Shown: in pieces, positions 15,471 to 23,847 of the stretch
Layout: each line of letters starts with the position of its first letter
Position numbering within the stretch: position 1 is the first letter of the stretch
Assembly: GCF_000685095.1 (NCBI RefSeq)
Contig: NZ_BAYE01000006.1
Location: 372,001 to 436,000 of the forward strand
Source: Paraburkholderia caledonica NBRC 102488
GTDB taxonomy: Bacteria > Pseudomonadota > Gammaproteobacteria > Burkholderiales > Burkholderiaceae
Reading direction: 5' to 3'
Length of the DNA stretch: 64,000 nt
Program-made: the position numbers and the translations under genes
Notes under the pieces: generated by a model
What the model saw: only the letters and a program-made list of their open reading frames with translations
The model's database searches: none
What the model was told of the DNA's origin: nothing

Positions 15471-17639
15471 CTAGTCTGCATCGGTGCGCAATTGTTCGAG
15501 CTTTGCGCGCACGCGGTCGGCGAGTACTTCGGGAGCAAAGGGTTTGCGGATTACTTCCATATCGGAGAGCGCATCGCCTGGCGCATAGCCGGTGACGAGA
15601 ATGACCGGCATCGACGGATACCGTTGCCTCACGGCTTCGGCGACCTGCCGGCCGTTGATCGTGCCAGGCAAAGCGACGTCGCTGATCAGCAGATCGAAAC
15701 GCGCGCCTGCATGCAGCAGCCGCAGTGCCGCGGCCCCGCTGTCCGCTTCCAGTACCCGGTAGCCCTGTTCCCTCAATTGCTCCGCGGTGACTTCCCGCAC
15801 GATTTCTTCGTCCTCGACAAGTACGATGGTTTTTGCGGGATCCTTGGACTCGTCCTGCATATCTTCCTTCTGCACGGAGGCGGGCAGGCACAGGCGTACG
15901 GTCGTTCCTTTACCGAGAGCAGTCTCCATCTGCACGATTCCGCCAGACTGCCTGACAAAGCCGTAGATCTGGCTGAGGCCAAGACCGACCCCCTGGCCCG
16001 ACGGCTTTGTCGTGAAGAATGGCTCGAACGCGTGTTCCATGATTTTTGGTGACATGCCGGTGCCCGTGTCCGACACAGCAATGCAGCAGTAACGTCCGGG
16101 TTGAGCGTCGTCGAATCCGGTGACTTCTGCGTCGGTCAATATGACTTCGCTCGTGCTGATGGTCAGCCACCCGCCGTCCGGCATCGCGTCGCGAGCATTC
16201 ACGCACAGATTGACCAGCGCGCTTTCCATCTGGTTCGGGTCGCACAACACCAGCCAGGTTCCGTCACCGAGTTTGAGTTCCAGGTTGATGCCCGAACCGA
16301 CGACGCGGCGAATCATGTCTTCCATGTCATGCGCAATCGCATCCAGGCTCACGAGGCGCGGCTCGAGCGTTTGTTGGCGTCCGAACGCGAGCAGCCGGTG
16401 TGTCAATGTCGCCGCACGGCTTGCGCCTTTTTCCGCCCGCTCTACCAGCGTGACGACGTCGGTTGGCCGGCCCTGCTGCATGCGCACCCGGATCAGACTC
16501 AGGCAACTCATGATGGCCTGCAGCATGTTGTTGAAGTCGTGGGCGATGCCGCCGGTGAGTTGGCCAATGGCCTTGAGTTTCTCGCTGTGGCGCAAACGTT
16601 CTTCGGCGCGCGAGCGTTCGCGGCTTTCACGATGAAGCGTATCCACCGCCCGCTGCAATTCTGCGGTGCGCTCGGATACACTTCTTTCGAGCTCCTCGCT
16701 GCCGCGTTCGAGCGCTTCGCGCGCGCGAACCTGGTCTTCGATATCGGTCGATGTGCCGAGCCATGCCGCGATGCCGCCTTCGGCACGCAACGGCTTCGCG
16801 CGGGTCTGGAACCAGCGGTACGTGCAGTCGGACGCGCGCCGAATGCGGTGCTCGACCGCATATTCGCCTTTCACACCGCAGGTGCTCCACGCCGCAATGG
16901 TTGCCTCGCGATCGCCGGGATGCACCGCGTCCAGCCATCCGAAGCCGAGGCTGTCCTGCTCCGAAATGCCGCTGTATTCGATCCACTGCGGACTGCCCCA
17001 CGTGCGCTCGCCAGTAATGAGGCATGTGAACACCAGTTGCGGTATCTGTGTCGCAAGCAGGCGGTAGCGTTCTTCGCTCTCGCGCAGCGAGACCGCATGC
17101 TTGCGCGTCTCGGCCGCGATCCGAAGCCGCTCGACCGCGGCGGCGAGCAGGTTCGCATACGAGCGCAGGAACTCGGTGTCGAGGTCGTTGAAGTCGCGCG
17201 GCGTGCGACTGTCGACTTGCAACACGCCGTATGCAGGCCGTTCTTTTCCGCCGAGAATGACGACGTTGATCAGTGCCTTCACGCCCGCATCGACGATGAA
17301 CTGCGCATAACGGAAGCGCTTTTCATTGGCGATGTCGGGCGAAATTGCGGGCTTGCCAGTTTGCAGCGCATAACCTTCCGACGAGCCGCGCTCCGCTCGC
17401 GCCGTGGCACGGCCCACCACGCCCGGCGGCCAGCCCACGCCGGCGCGCACGAGAAGCGTAATTCGATCGGCCTGCAATTCCATGACTTTGGCCATGTCGG
17501 CTTGCAGCGCCTGGGCGACGAGACGGCATGCTTCGCACAGTATTTCGTCGAGGTCGTCGGAGCGAAGCGCAAGCTCGCCGAATTCCGCCAGAATCGCTTG
17601 CTGGTTGAAGAGAATGGCTTCGCGGTCCGCTGTGCTCAC
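15471..17639 (-). CDS. Hybrid sensor histidine kinase, GAF-PAS-HisKA-HATPase-REC
   Basis: A 722-residue cytosolic kinase. A GAF domain (about 25-175) is followed by a PAS/PAC domain (about 190-310, with YRWFQTRAKPLRAEGG) and a coiled coil (315-355). The HisKA box GGIAHDFNN has His367; the ATPase domain has GVGLGLSQIYGFVRQSGG. One receiver has Asp654 (LLISDVALPG) and Lys in VIRKPFAPE. The start is GTG 17639 with AGGGGA upstream. It resembles the kinase at 6365 in its catalytic half but has a different sensory front. No DNA-binding partner is adjacent. Confidence 0.9.
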   Translation of the reverse strand: MSTADREAILFNQQAILAEFGELALRSDDLDEILCEACRLVAQALQADMAKVMELQADRITLLVRAGVGWPPGVVGRATARAERGSSEGYALQTGKPAISPDIANEKRFRYAQFIVDAGVKALINVVILGGKERPAYGVLQVDSRTPRDFNDLDTEFLRSYANLLAAAVERLRIAAETRKHAVSLRESEERYRLLATQIPQLVFTCLITGERTWGSPQWIEYSGISEQDSLGFGWLDAVHPGDREATIAAWSTCGVKGEYAVEHRIRRASDCTYRWFQTRAKPLRAEGGIAAWLGTSTDIEDQVRAREALERGSEELERSVSERTAELQRAVDTLHRESRERSRAEERLRHSEKLKAIGQLTGGIAHDFNNMLQAIMSCLSLIRVRMQQGRPTDVVTLVERAEKGASRAATLTHRLLAFGRQQTLEPRLVSLDAIAHDMEDMIRRVVGSGINLELKLGDGTWLVLCDPNQMESALVNLCVNARDAMPDGGWLTISTSEVILTDAEVTGFDDAQPGRYCCIAVSDTGTGMSPKIMEHAFEPFFTTKPSGQGVGLGLSQIYGFVRQSGGIVQMETALGKGTTVRLCLPASVQKEDMQDESKDPAKTIVLVEDEEIVREVTAEQLREQGYRVLEADSGAAALRLLHAGARFDLLISDVALPGTINGRQVAEAVRQRYPSMPVILVTGYAPGDALSDMEVIRKPFAPEVLADRVRAKLEQLRTDAD

Positions 17640-17853
17640 GACAAGATCCCCTGCTTGCTATGGTGAAGAAAGTGAGCCATCCAAACTAACGGAGGCTCTT
17701 TGAATGTAATTGTCGAGCCAGATTCATTCCTGCTATGCCGATACACAAACTACGTTGTGCATTGCGGCGGCAGAACGCACGTGAGGGCCGGACGCCCGTG
17801 AGGAACGCGCGATGCTGAATTAGCGAGACCGCATACAAACCAAGGAGAGGCAC

Positions 17854-18075
17854 ATGGCGACGTCTAATTCAAGTTCGAACGGCGGTCCCATCCGCAAATT
17901 CATCGATGTCCAAAAGGCGCTGAAGGGCGCTTCGTATCCCGCCGACAAAGCGAGCCTGCTGGACATTGCGAAGGGCAATGGCGCCGACGATGAGGTGCTC
18001 GATGCACTCGAACGCTTGCCGGATCAGGAGTACGGCAGCCCCGCCGAGGTGTCGAAAGGCGTGGGCGACGAATAG
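17854..18075 (+). CDS. DUF2795-domain small protein
   Basis: A 73-residue protein. After a Ser/Asn-rich start it shows the DUF2795 pattern VQKALKGASYPADKASLLDIAKGNGADDEVLDALERLP, followed by EYGSPAEVSKGVG. AAGGAGAGG precedes the ATG. Members are short helical proteins found singly or duplicated in actinobacteria and Burkholderia; their function is unknown. It is divergent from the GAF-PAS kinase with about 214 bases between, so regulation by that kinase is conceivable. Confidence 0.8.
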   Translation: MATSNSSSNGGPIRKFIDVQKALKGASYPADKASLLDIAKGNGADDEVLDALERLPDQEYGSPAEVSKGVGDE

Positions 18076-18099
18076 CGCCCGGTGGACCTACCCGGGCGC
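18075..18099 (+). terminator. Hairpin at the DUF2795 stop
   Basis: An 8-base-pair GC stem (GCGCCCGG with CCGGGCGC, 9-base loop) overlaps the last base of the stop codon. No U-run follows. Confidence 0.4.
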
Positions 18100-18229
18100 G
18101 CGACGCGCGGAGTCCGCTGTCTCCGCTGTCAAATGTGCAAGCGTCCGGGAAGTAAATACACGTGGCTCGCGCGTCTTTGTTAAGGCATTGCCATGGAATC
18201 TCAGACGGGTGTTCCAGGCGTGTGCGCGA

Positions 18230-18649
18230 TCACCGTTGCTCCGGCTCGTCGAGCATCACCGACAGCGTGCCCGAATCGTTCTGGATCCCTGCATCGAGAT
18301 TGATCGCCCCTGGCGTTTCTTTCTCGATTGCACGCAGCAGGCGTGGGGTAAACGATGCGCCGAAGCGCGAAATCATCGCCTCGCGCGCCATATCGTCTGC
18401 GTGGGCGAGGTTGCGTAACTCGTCCAGCGGCACCCCGACGAAGAGGTTCAACGGATATGGCGGCGCTTCGGGGTCCTCAGATGCCGCGTCCGGCGCTGGG
18501 GCACGGATGCGCAGTCCGGGTTGCAGATGCGCCTCGAATTCGGCGGTGACTTCATAATTCGGTGCGAAGTTGAGCGACGTCTTCGCCTCGCTCTCGAGAA
18601 ACGGCGCGACGCCGTCAAGGCGCGCAAGTTCTTCGTCGCTAAGCAGCAT
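18230..18649 (-). CDS. Conserved hypothetical protein
   Basis: A 139-residue soluble acidic protein, MLLSDEELARLDGVAPFLES at the start, with a Pro/Ala-rich middle near residue 50-65 and a C-terminal half containing LRNLAHADDMAREAMISRFG. AAGGAGA sits 8 bases before the ATG at 18649. The frame remains open upstream to 19147, but that part overlaps the lipoprotein gene and looks non-coding. I do not recognise a family. Confidence 0.6.
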   Translation of the reverse strand: MLLSDEELARLDGVAPFLESEAKTSLNFAPNYEVTAEFEAHLQPGLRIRAPAPDAASEDPEAPPYPLNLFVGVPLDELRNLAHADDMAREAMISRFGASFTPRLLRAIEKETPGAINLDAGIQNDSGTLSVMLDEPEQR

Positions 18650-18834
18650 GATCCGGTTCTCCTTGGGTTCGGAGTGCAGTGTGCGGTATGTGGTGCACGT
18701 AACAGGAGTCGCAGCAAACCGCTTGCCGCGCCGCGTGGATTGATCTATTAGTTTCACCAGGCACAGTCGATGCTGCGCCGTTCTGCTATCGACGAAGTCA
18801 TGCCGCGCCTCGCGCAACGACGAATCGAAACCGA

Positions 18835-19104
18835 ATGGGTGCCACCATGCATTGCAATCCGAAGAGCGCGTTACTCGCCATATCCATTGCGGCGCTGGCC
18901 GTGGGTGCGTCTGGCTGCAAGAAAGAGGACAACACCAGCAAGGACACGATGAGTTCCGCGAGCAGCGGCGTAATGAGCAATTCGGCGGGCGCGAACGGAA
19001 CCAGTGGCCAAAGCGACGCCGCGAAGCGCGCGAGCGAGAGCGCAGCCGCGGGCGGCACGAGTCAACCCAGCAGCGCGGCGCCTGCTGCCTCCGCAAGTCA
19101 ATAG
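18835..19104 (+). CDS. Small putative lipoprotein, Ser/Ala-rich
   Basis: An 89-residue protein with a hydrophobic signal and a lipobox-like ASGC followed by KKEDN, so acylation at that Cys is likely. The rest is low-complexity Ser/Ala/Gly (SSASSGVMSNSAGANGTSGQ), probably disordered. Two starts are possible (18835 and 18847); neither has a strong ribosome site. It is divergent from the 139-residue hypothetical gene. Entericidin-like or stress lipoproteins have similar build, but no family is assigned. Confidence 0.55.
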   Translation: MGATMHCNPKSALLAISIAALAVGASGCKKEDNTSKDTMSSASSGVMSNSAGANGTSGQSDAAKRASESAAAGGTSQPSSAAPAASASQ

Positions 19105-19182
19105 TGTGCGCGCGTCTGAGTGCATGCGCGGTTCGATCCGCGGTCATTCAAGCTGCGTTTGCCGAACCTGCAAGGGGATGTC

Positions 19183-19644
19183 ATGAGCGAATCTTTGCAT
19201 CGACCGTCACTCGGCGCCGCTCTCTATTACAAAGATCCGCTGGCCGCTCTTGAATGGCTCGAACGGGCCTTCGGTTTCACCCGGCAACTCGTGATTACCG
19301 ACGACGCCGGGCAACTCGCACACTCCGAAATGCGTTTCGGCGACAGCTACGTGATGATCAGCCGTGAATGGTCGGCAGACTCCGTGAGCCCGGTTACTGT
19401 GAGCGGGAGAAATACTCAGTCGGTGCATGTGCAACTACGCGACGGTATCGACCAACATTGCGCTCGCGCGCGTGCGGCGGGCGCGGTCATTACCCGCGAA
19501 CCCGCGGATCAGTTTTACGGCGACCGCGTTTATGCGGCGCGGGATCCGGAGGGGCATATCTGGAGTTTCGGGCAAACCGTGCGCGCTATATCGCGGGAAG
19601 AGGCTGAACGCGCGAGCGGGCTGAATATCGAAGGCTGGATCTAG
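19183..19644 (+). CDS. VOC-superfamily (glyoxalase/PhnB-like) protein
   Basis: A 153-residue protein with the paired beta-alpha-beta-beta-beta modules of the vicinal oxygen chelate fold. Module one is LGAALYYKDPLAALEWLERAFGF, with HSEMRFGDSYVMIS. Module two ends VYAARDPEGHIWSFGQTV, which carries the metal-type His and the usual DPEGHxW motif. AAGGGGA precedes the ATG at 19183. Substrate unknown: glyoxalase-like, a bleomycin-type binder or a PhnB-like protein. It is a single gene. Confidence 0.82.
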   Translation: MSESLHRPSLGAALYYKDPLAALEWLERAFGFTRQLVITDDAGQLAHSEMRFGDSYVMISREWSADSVSPVTVSGRNTQSVHVQLRDGIDQHCARARAAGAVITREPADQFYGDRVYAARDPEGHIWSFGQTVRAISREEAERASGLNIEGWI

Positions 19645-19732
19645 CGGTGAATGCGGAGGAGCAAACGCAGGTCCGACAGCGCCGCGCGATTCTCGAAGAG
19701 GCGCGCACAGAAAGTAAGCTGAAAGCACTTAC

Positions 19733-20380
19733 TCAATGAATGCGCGAGCGGCTGTTGACGAGTCGCCACAACGCGCTTGCGATCAACGATCCGACGCCGA
19801 GCGCGACGCCCAACAGTACGATGGAACTCATGTGATCGCGCACGAGCGGCACGTTGCCGAACAGGTAGCCGGCCGCGACGAGAGAGCCGATCCACAATGC
19901 CGCGCCCGCGGTCACGAACGACACGAATCGCGCAAACGTCATGCGCGAAACGCCGGCCGCGAACGGCGCGAAAGTACGCACTACGGCAATGAATGGCGAT
20001 AACAGAAAAGTCAATCCGCCGCGAGCTTCGTAGAAGGCATGCGCGCGGCGCAGCGCATTCTTGTCGAGCCACCGGTAATCGGCCGTATAAACCTTTTCGC
20101 CGATCGCGCGCCCAATTGCATAGTCGACGATGCTTCCCGCCACCGTAGCCGCGAATAGCACGGAGATCACGAGCCAGACGTTCAACGCGCCGGTGGCTGA
20201 CAGACCGCCGCAAATGAAAATGAGCGGGTCGCCCGGCAGAAAAAATAACGGCAGAAAGCCGATTTCGACGAACACAATGATGAACAGCATCGCGTACACG
20301 GCGGTACCGTATTGGACGATCAGGCTGCTCAGGTGCTGATCGAAGTGCAGAGCGATCTGCAGCATTTGCATGAGTTGCAT
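19733..20380 (-). CDS. DedA-family membrane protein
   Basis: A 215-residue polytopic protein of the DedA/SNARE-associated family, with the conserved FLPGDPLIFICGG motif near residue 47 and RTFAPFAAGVSRMTFARFVSF near 136-156, which contains the essential Arg. Members flip undecaprenyl phosphate or phospholipids and maintain membrane potential. The first ATG at 20380 was used; another lies 9 bases inside. It is divergent from the GNAT gene. Confidence 0.9.
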   Translation of the reverse strand: MQLMQMLQIALHFDQHLSSLIVQYGTAVYAMLFIIVFVEIGFLPLFFLPGDPLIFICGGLSATGALNVWLVISVLFAATVAGSIVDYAIGRAIGEKVYTADYRWLDKNALRRAHAFYEARGGLTFLLSPFIAVVRTFAPFAAGVSRMTFARFVSFVTAGAALWIGSLVAAGYLFGNVPLVRDHMSSIVLLGVALGVGSLIASALWRLVNSRSRIH

Positions 20381-20514
20381 GCTGGCCCCAGGTTGTCGGA
20401 TGTTCAGCAGTGTAGTCCGGCGGCCGCGCGGATACTTGTGTATTTGGCCGCGTGGATGTCAATATCGCGTGTCGCATCCGTGAGCGGGCCGAACATCAAC
20501 CATCGAAAAACACC

Positions 20515-21042
20515 ATGCAACATTTAGCCGATGTGACCTTCCGTCTTGCCGCGCCCGGCGATGCCGAAACGGTTCGCACGATCGAATTCGAGGCAAGCTT
20601 GCGCTTTGTCAGCGTCGGCATGCCGGGCATTGCGGATGCGCCGCCGATGAGTCTCGCTTTCGTGGAACGGAAGATAGCGGCACAGGAGCTGATCGTGGCG
20701 GTGAATGCCGAGGGAACATGCGTCGGATTCGTGATGTTCGAGCCGCAGCCCGCGCGTATCTATATCCAGGAGCTCGATGTACTGACGTCGCATGCCGGTC
20801 GACGCATCGGCGCCGCGCTGATCGAACAGGTCGCGCAACTCGCGCGCTCGCGGCAGATCATGCAACTGGTCCTGTCGACGTATCGCGAAGTGCCGTGGAA
20901 TGCACCGTATTACCGGCGACTCGGTTTCCGCGACATAGACGAAGCCGAACTCGACGTGGCTCTACGCGCACGGCGCGATGCACATATCGCAAGAGGCCTC
21001 GACGAGTCGAAACGCGTATTCATGCGACGCGATCTTGGCTAA
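20515..21042 (+). CDS. GNAT-family N-acetyltransferase
   Basis: A 175-residue acetyltransferase. The GNAT core shows ELDVLTSHAGRRIGAALIEQ, the acetyl-CoA loop (R-R-x-G-x-A), followed by AQLARSRQIMQLVLSTYREV and the C-terminal APYYRRLGFRDIDEAEL. It would transfer acetyl from acetyl-CoA to an amine; the substrate is unknown. The ATG at 20515 gives the family N-terminus (TFRLAAPGDAETVRTIEFEA). It converges with the old yellow enzyme gene. Confidence 0.85.
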   Translation: MQHLADVTFRLAAPGDAETVRTIEFEASLRFVSVGMPGIADAPPMSLAFVERKIAAQELIVAVNAEGTCVGFVMFEPQPARIYIQELDVLTSHAGRRIGAALIEQVAQLARSRQIMQLVLSTYREVPWNAPYYRRLGFRDIDEAELDVALRARRDAHIARGLDESKRVFMRRDLG

Positions 21043-21079
21043 CGGTGTGCCTTACAGAGGCGAGCGACCCCGAAGACGG

Positions 21080-21101
21080 AAAAAAGCGGCGTTCGCCGCC
21101 G
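21080..21101 (-). terminator. Intrinsic terminator of the old yellow enzyme gene
   Basis: On the minus strand GCGGC-GAAC-GCCGC is followed by six T residues, a standard Rho-independent terminator, 100 bases beyond the nemA-like stop. Confidence 0.7.
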
Positions 21102-21201
21102 GAAAATTCACTCTCCGACCACGCCCGCCGCTTTTCGCTTCGTTTTACAGCCGCTGCTTTTACAGCCGCATTACGGCTGCTTCACGATCGCGCGTTTGCG
21201 C

Positions 21202-22263
21202 TTACTCCACCGTTTCAAGCGTGGGGTAATCGACGTAACCCGTCTCGCCACGTGCGTAGTACGTGGAGGGGTTCGGCTTGTTCAACGGTGCATTGGTCGC
21301 AAAACGGCGCACGAGGTCCGGATTTGCGATGAACAACTGGCCCCACGCCACCGCGTCCGCTTCGCCCGCGTCGAGTACTTGCTGCGCAGTTTCCTTCGTG
21401 AACTTCTCGTTCGCGATGTACGGGCCGCCGAACTCTTTCTTCAGCTGCGGGCCGAGACGGTCCTCACCCAACGCTTCGCGCGCGGCGATGAACGCGATCT
21501 TGCGCTTGCCGAGTTCGCGAGCCACATAGCCGAAGGTCTCAGCCGGATCCGAATCGCCCATGTCGTGCGAGTCGCGGCGCGGCGCGAGATGCACGCCGAC
21601 GCGATTCGCGCCCCACACGTCGATACATGCGTCGGTGATTTCGAGCAGCAAGCGCGCGCGATTTTCAATCGGGCCGCCGTACTCGTCAGTGCGCTTGTTG
21701 GTGCTGTCCTGAAGGAACTGGTCGATCAGATAGCCGTTTGCGCCGTGCACTTCAACGCCGTCGAAGCCTGCTGCTTTCGCGTTTTCGGCACCTTTGCGGA
21801 ATGCCTGCACAACGCCCGCGATTTCGTCGAGTTCGAGCGCGCGCGGCGTGACATACGGGCGCTCCGGACGCACGAGGCTCACGTGGCCTTTCGCGGCGAG
21901 CGCGCTCGGCGCGACCGGCAATTCGCCATTGAGGAACAGCGGATCGGAAATGCGGCCGACATGCCATAGTTGCAGGAAGATCTTCCCGCCGGCTGCATGC
22001 ACTGCGTTGGTGACGAGCTTCCAGCCTTCCACCTGTTCCTGCGACCAGATGCCCGGCGTCTCGGCGTAACCGACGCCCTGCGGCGTGACCGAGGTGGCTT
22101 CGCTGATGATGAGGCCCGCCGTGGCGCGTTCAGCGTAGTACTTCGCCATCAGCGCGTTCGGCACGCGGATTTCCTCGGCGCGCTGACGCGTGAGCGGCGC
22201 CATGATGATGCGGTTGGACAACGTCAGGTCGCCAATTTGCAGCGGATCGAAAAGAGTCGGCAT
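21202..22263 (-). CDS. Old yellow enzyme, alkene reductase (NemA-like)
   Basis: A 353-residue FMN-dependent NAD(P)H oxidoreductase that reduces activated C=C bonds, maleimides or nitro-compounds. Motifs include NRIIMAPLTRQRA near 17-29, the substrate-binding pair in GVEVHGANGYLIDQFL (about 175-190), then NKRTDEYGGPIENR, and the FMN phosphate loop near FGGPYIANEKF/WGQLFIANPDL. Family length is about 360. It lies 93 bases downstream of an ArsR regulator on the same strand, the arrangement of electrophile-responsive reductase operons. Confidence 0.9.
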   Translation of the reverse strand: MPTLFDPLQIGDLTLSNRIIMAPLTRQRAEEIRVPNALMAKYYAERATAGLIISEATSVTPQGVGYAETPGIWSQEQVEGWKLVTNAVHAAGGKIFLQLWHVGRISDPLFLNGELPVAPSALAAKGHVSLVRPERPYVTPRALELDEIAGVVQAFRKGAENAKAAGFDGVEVHGANGYLIDQFLQDSTNKRTDEYGGPIENRARLLLEITDACIDVWGANRVGVHLAPRRDSHDMGDSDPAETFGYVARELGKRKIAFIAAREALGEDRLGPQLKKEFGGPYIANEKFTKETAQQVLDAGEADAVAWGQLFIANPDLVRRFATNAPLNKPNPSTYYARGETGYVDYPTLETVE

Positions 22264-22356
22264 AAATGTTCACCTTTGGCTGAGGCGAGGACGCCTTGAG
22301 CCGGGAAATAGTTGCATTGAACGAAAGAGTGAAAAGAAGCGGCGATGCAACACCGG

Positions 22357-22674
22357 TCAGAGCTTCGAATTCATATGCTCGAGAAAAGCCTGAATCACGG
22401 GCTCGTTGCGTTTGAAGAACACCCATTGCCCCACGCGTTTCGACGTGACGAGCCCCGCACGCTGCAACGCTGCGAGGTGGGCCGACACGGTGGACTGCGA
22501 GAGTCCGCAGCGCGCGTCGATTTTGCCGGCACATACGCCATGGTCGAGCGGAAGTTCCTGATCGGCGAAGTGCGCATGCGGCTCGCGCAGCCAGCCAAGA
22601 ATCTCGCGACGCACCGGATTGGCGAGCGCCTTGTGGATCGCGTCCATGTCAGGCGCGATGGGAGTTCGTTTCAT
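22357..22674 (-). CDS. ArsR-family winged-helix repressor
   Basis: A 105-residue winged-helix regulator: ALANPVRREILGWLREP, then the recognition helix CGLSQSTVSAHLAALQRAGL and wing VTSKRVGQWVFFKRN. Cysteines near residue 48 and 56 (CAGKIDARCGLSQ) could sense electrophiles or metals. It should control its own gene and the downstream alkene reductase by binding the repeat at 22757-22776, and de-repress when the Cys pair is modified; this is inference by analogy with reductase-linked repressors. Confidence 0.87.
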   Translation of the reverse strand: MKRTPIAPDMDAIHKALANPVRREILGWLREPHAHFADQELPLDHGVCAGKIDARCGLSQSTVSAHLAALQRAGLVTSKRVGQWVFFKRNEPVIQAFLEHMNSKL

Positions 22675-22756
22675 TCGTCAACTACCAGAGCTGCTTTAAT
22701 GGTCAGGCGTGGGCTAATTGCCGCCCACAGGTTTGCATCGCTACAGAACGAAGTAT

Positions 22757-22776
22757 ATATCGGAATTAAACGATAT
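22757..22776. promoter_or_regulatory. Candidate ArsR operator
   Basis: A perfect inverted repeat, ATATCG-N8-CGATAT, in an AT-rich patch 82 bases upstream of the ArsR gene and 102 bases before the divergent LysR gene. Its size suits a winged-helix dimer. Confidence 0.5.
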
Positions 22777-22878
22777 GCTTGAAGGCATTACCGGCAGCAG
22801 GGAAAAGACTGGTGGCTATGCCAAAAAATGCAGCCGCGTCATGCAAAATGAGCACATCTAGGATGTGGAGAGTGACTC

Positions 22879-23847
22879 GTGGGCGTCAATTTCGATTTGA
22901 ACGACTTGCAGGCGTTTCGCGCGGTGGTGGAACTGGGGAGCTTCCGCAAGGCCGCCGAGGCTGTCAGCATCTCCCAGCCGGCTCTGAGCCGTCGCATTGA
23001 AAAACTGGAGGAAGCGCTCGGCGTGCGCCTCTTCGAGCGCACCACGCGCAGCGTCACGCTCACGACCGTCGGCCGCGTGTTCGCTCCAAGCGCCGAGCAA
23101 CTGCTCGACGATCTCGACGTCGCGTTGCTCGGCATCCGCGATGTCTCTTCTAGCCGGCTGGGTCATGTGACCATCGCCTGCGTGCCGTCGGTGGCGTACT
23201 ACTTTCTGCCCAATGTCGTCGCAAGCTACCATCGCCGCTTTCCGCGCATCAGGGTAAAACTGCTGGATTCGAGCGCGAATGAGGTGCTTGGCGCAGTGAT
23301 CAGCGGTGAGGCCGATTTTGGCGTGAGTTTCATGGGTAGCCAGGAGTCCGAGGTCGAGTTCAAGGTGCTGCTGCAGGAGCGCTTCGTTGCAGCTTGCCGT
23401 CGCGATCATCCGCTCGCGCGCAAGAAGCGCGTCACCTGGAACGAGCTTTACGAGCATGAGTACGTGTCAGTGGACAAGACTTCCGGGAACCGTCTGCTGC
23501 TCGATCAGGCACTCTCGGCAGTGGCGCCCCGCGCACCGAGCGTTTGCGAGACCCGTCACGTCACGACCATGCTCGGCCTCGTCGAAGCGGGGCTCGGTGT
23601 CGCCGCCGTGCCGTCGATGGCCATGCCCGGCCGCGATCATCCGATCCTCACGAGTGTGCCGCTCGTTGAACCGGTGGTGAAGCGGCGCGTGGGAATCGTG
23701 AGGCGCCGGGGGCGTCCGCTTACTCCGGCCGCGCAGGAGTTTCACAGAACGATTGTCGAGATGAGGCAGGGCGGCGTCGAAGGCAGCGATGGTTCTGACG
23801 TCAACACGTCTGCGAAAGAACGACCAGCCCGGAAGACCGCATCGTGA
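22879..23847 (+). CDS. LysR-family transcriptional regulator
   Basis: A 322-residue regulator. HTH at about 8-66 (FRAVVELGSFRKAAEAVSIS, QPALSRRIEKLEEALGVRLF) and an effector-binding domain at about 95-300. The start is GTG 22879 with GGAGA 8 bases upstream. Unusually it is followed on the same strand by a dicarboxylate transporter whose GTG overlaps this TGA, so regulator and carrier are probably made from one transcript. The effector may be the carrier's substrate. Confidence 0.9.
   Translation: MGVNFDLNDLQAFRAVVELGSFRKAAEAVSISQPALSRRIEKLEEALGVRLFERTTRSVTLTTVGRVFAPSAEQLLDDLDVALLGIRDVSSSRLGHVTIACVPSVAYYFLPNVVASYHRRFPRIRVKLLDSSANEVLGAVISGEADFGVSFMGSQESEVEFKVLLQERFVAACRRDHPLARKKRVTWNELYEHEYVSVDKTSGNRLLLDQALSAVAPRAPSVCETRHVTTMLGLVEAGLGVAAVPSMAMPGRDHPILTSVPLVEPVVKRRVGIVRRRGRPLTPAAQEFHRTIVEMRQGGVEGSDGSDVNTSAKERPARKTAS

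Noticed and set aside
16101-17666. Long plus-strand frame of 521 codons opposite the second hybrid kinase
   Set aside because: Antisense frame of a gene with intact GAF, PAS, HisKA, ATPase and receiver motifs.
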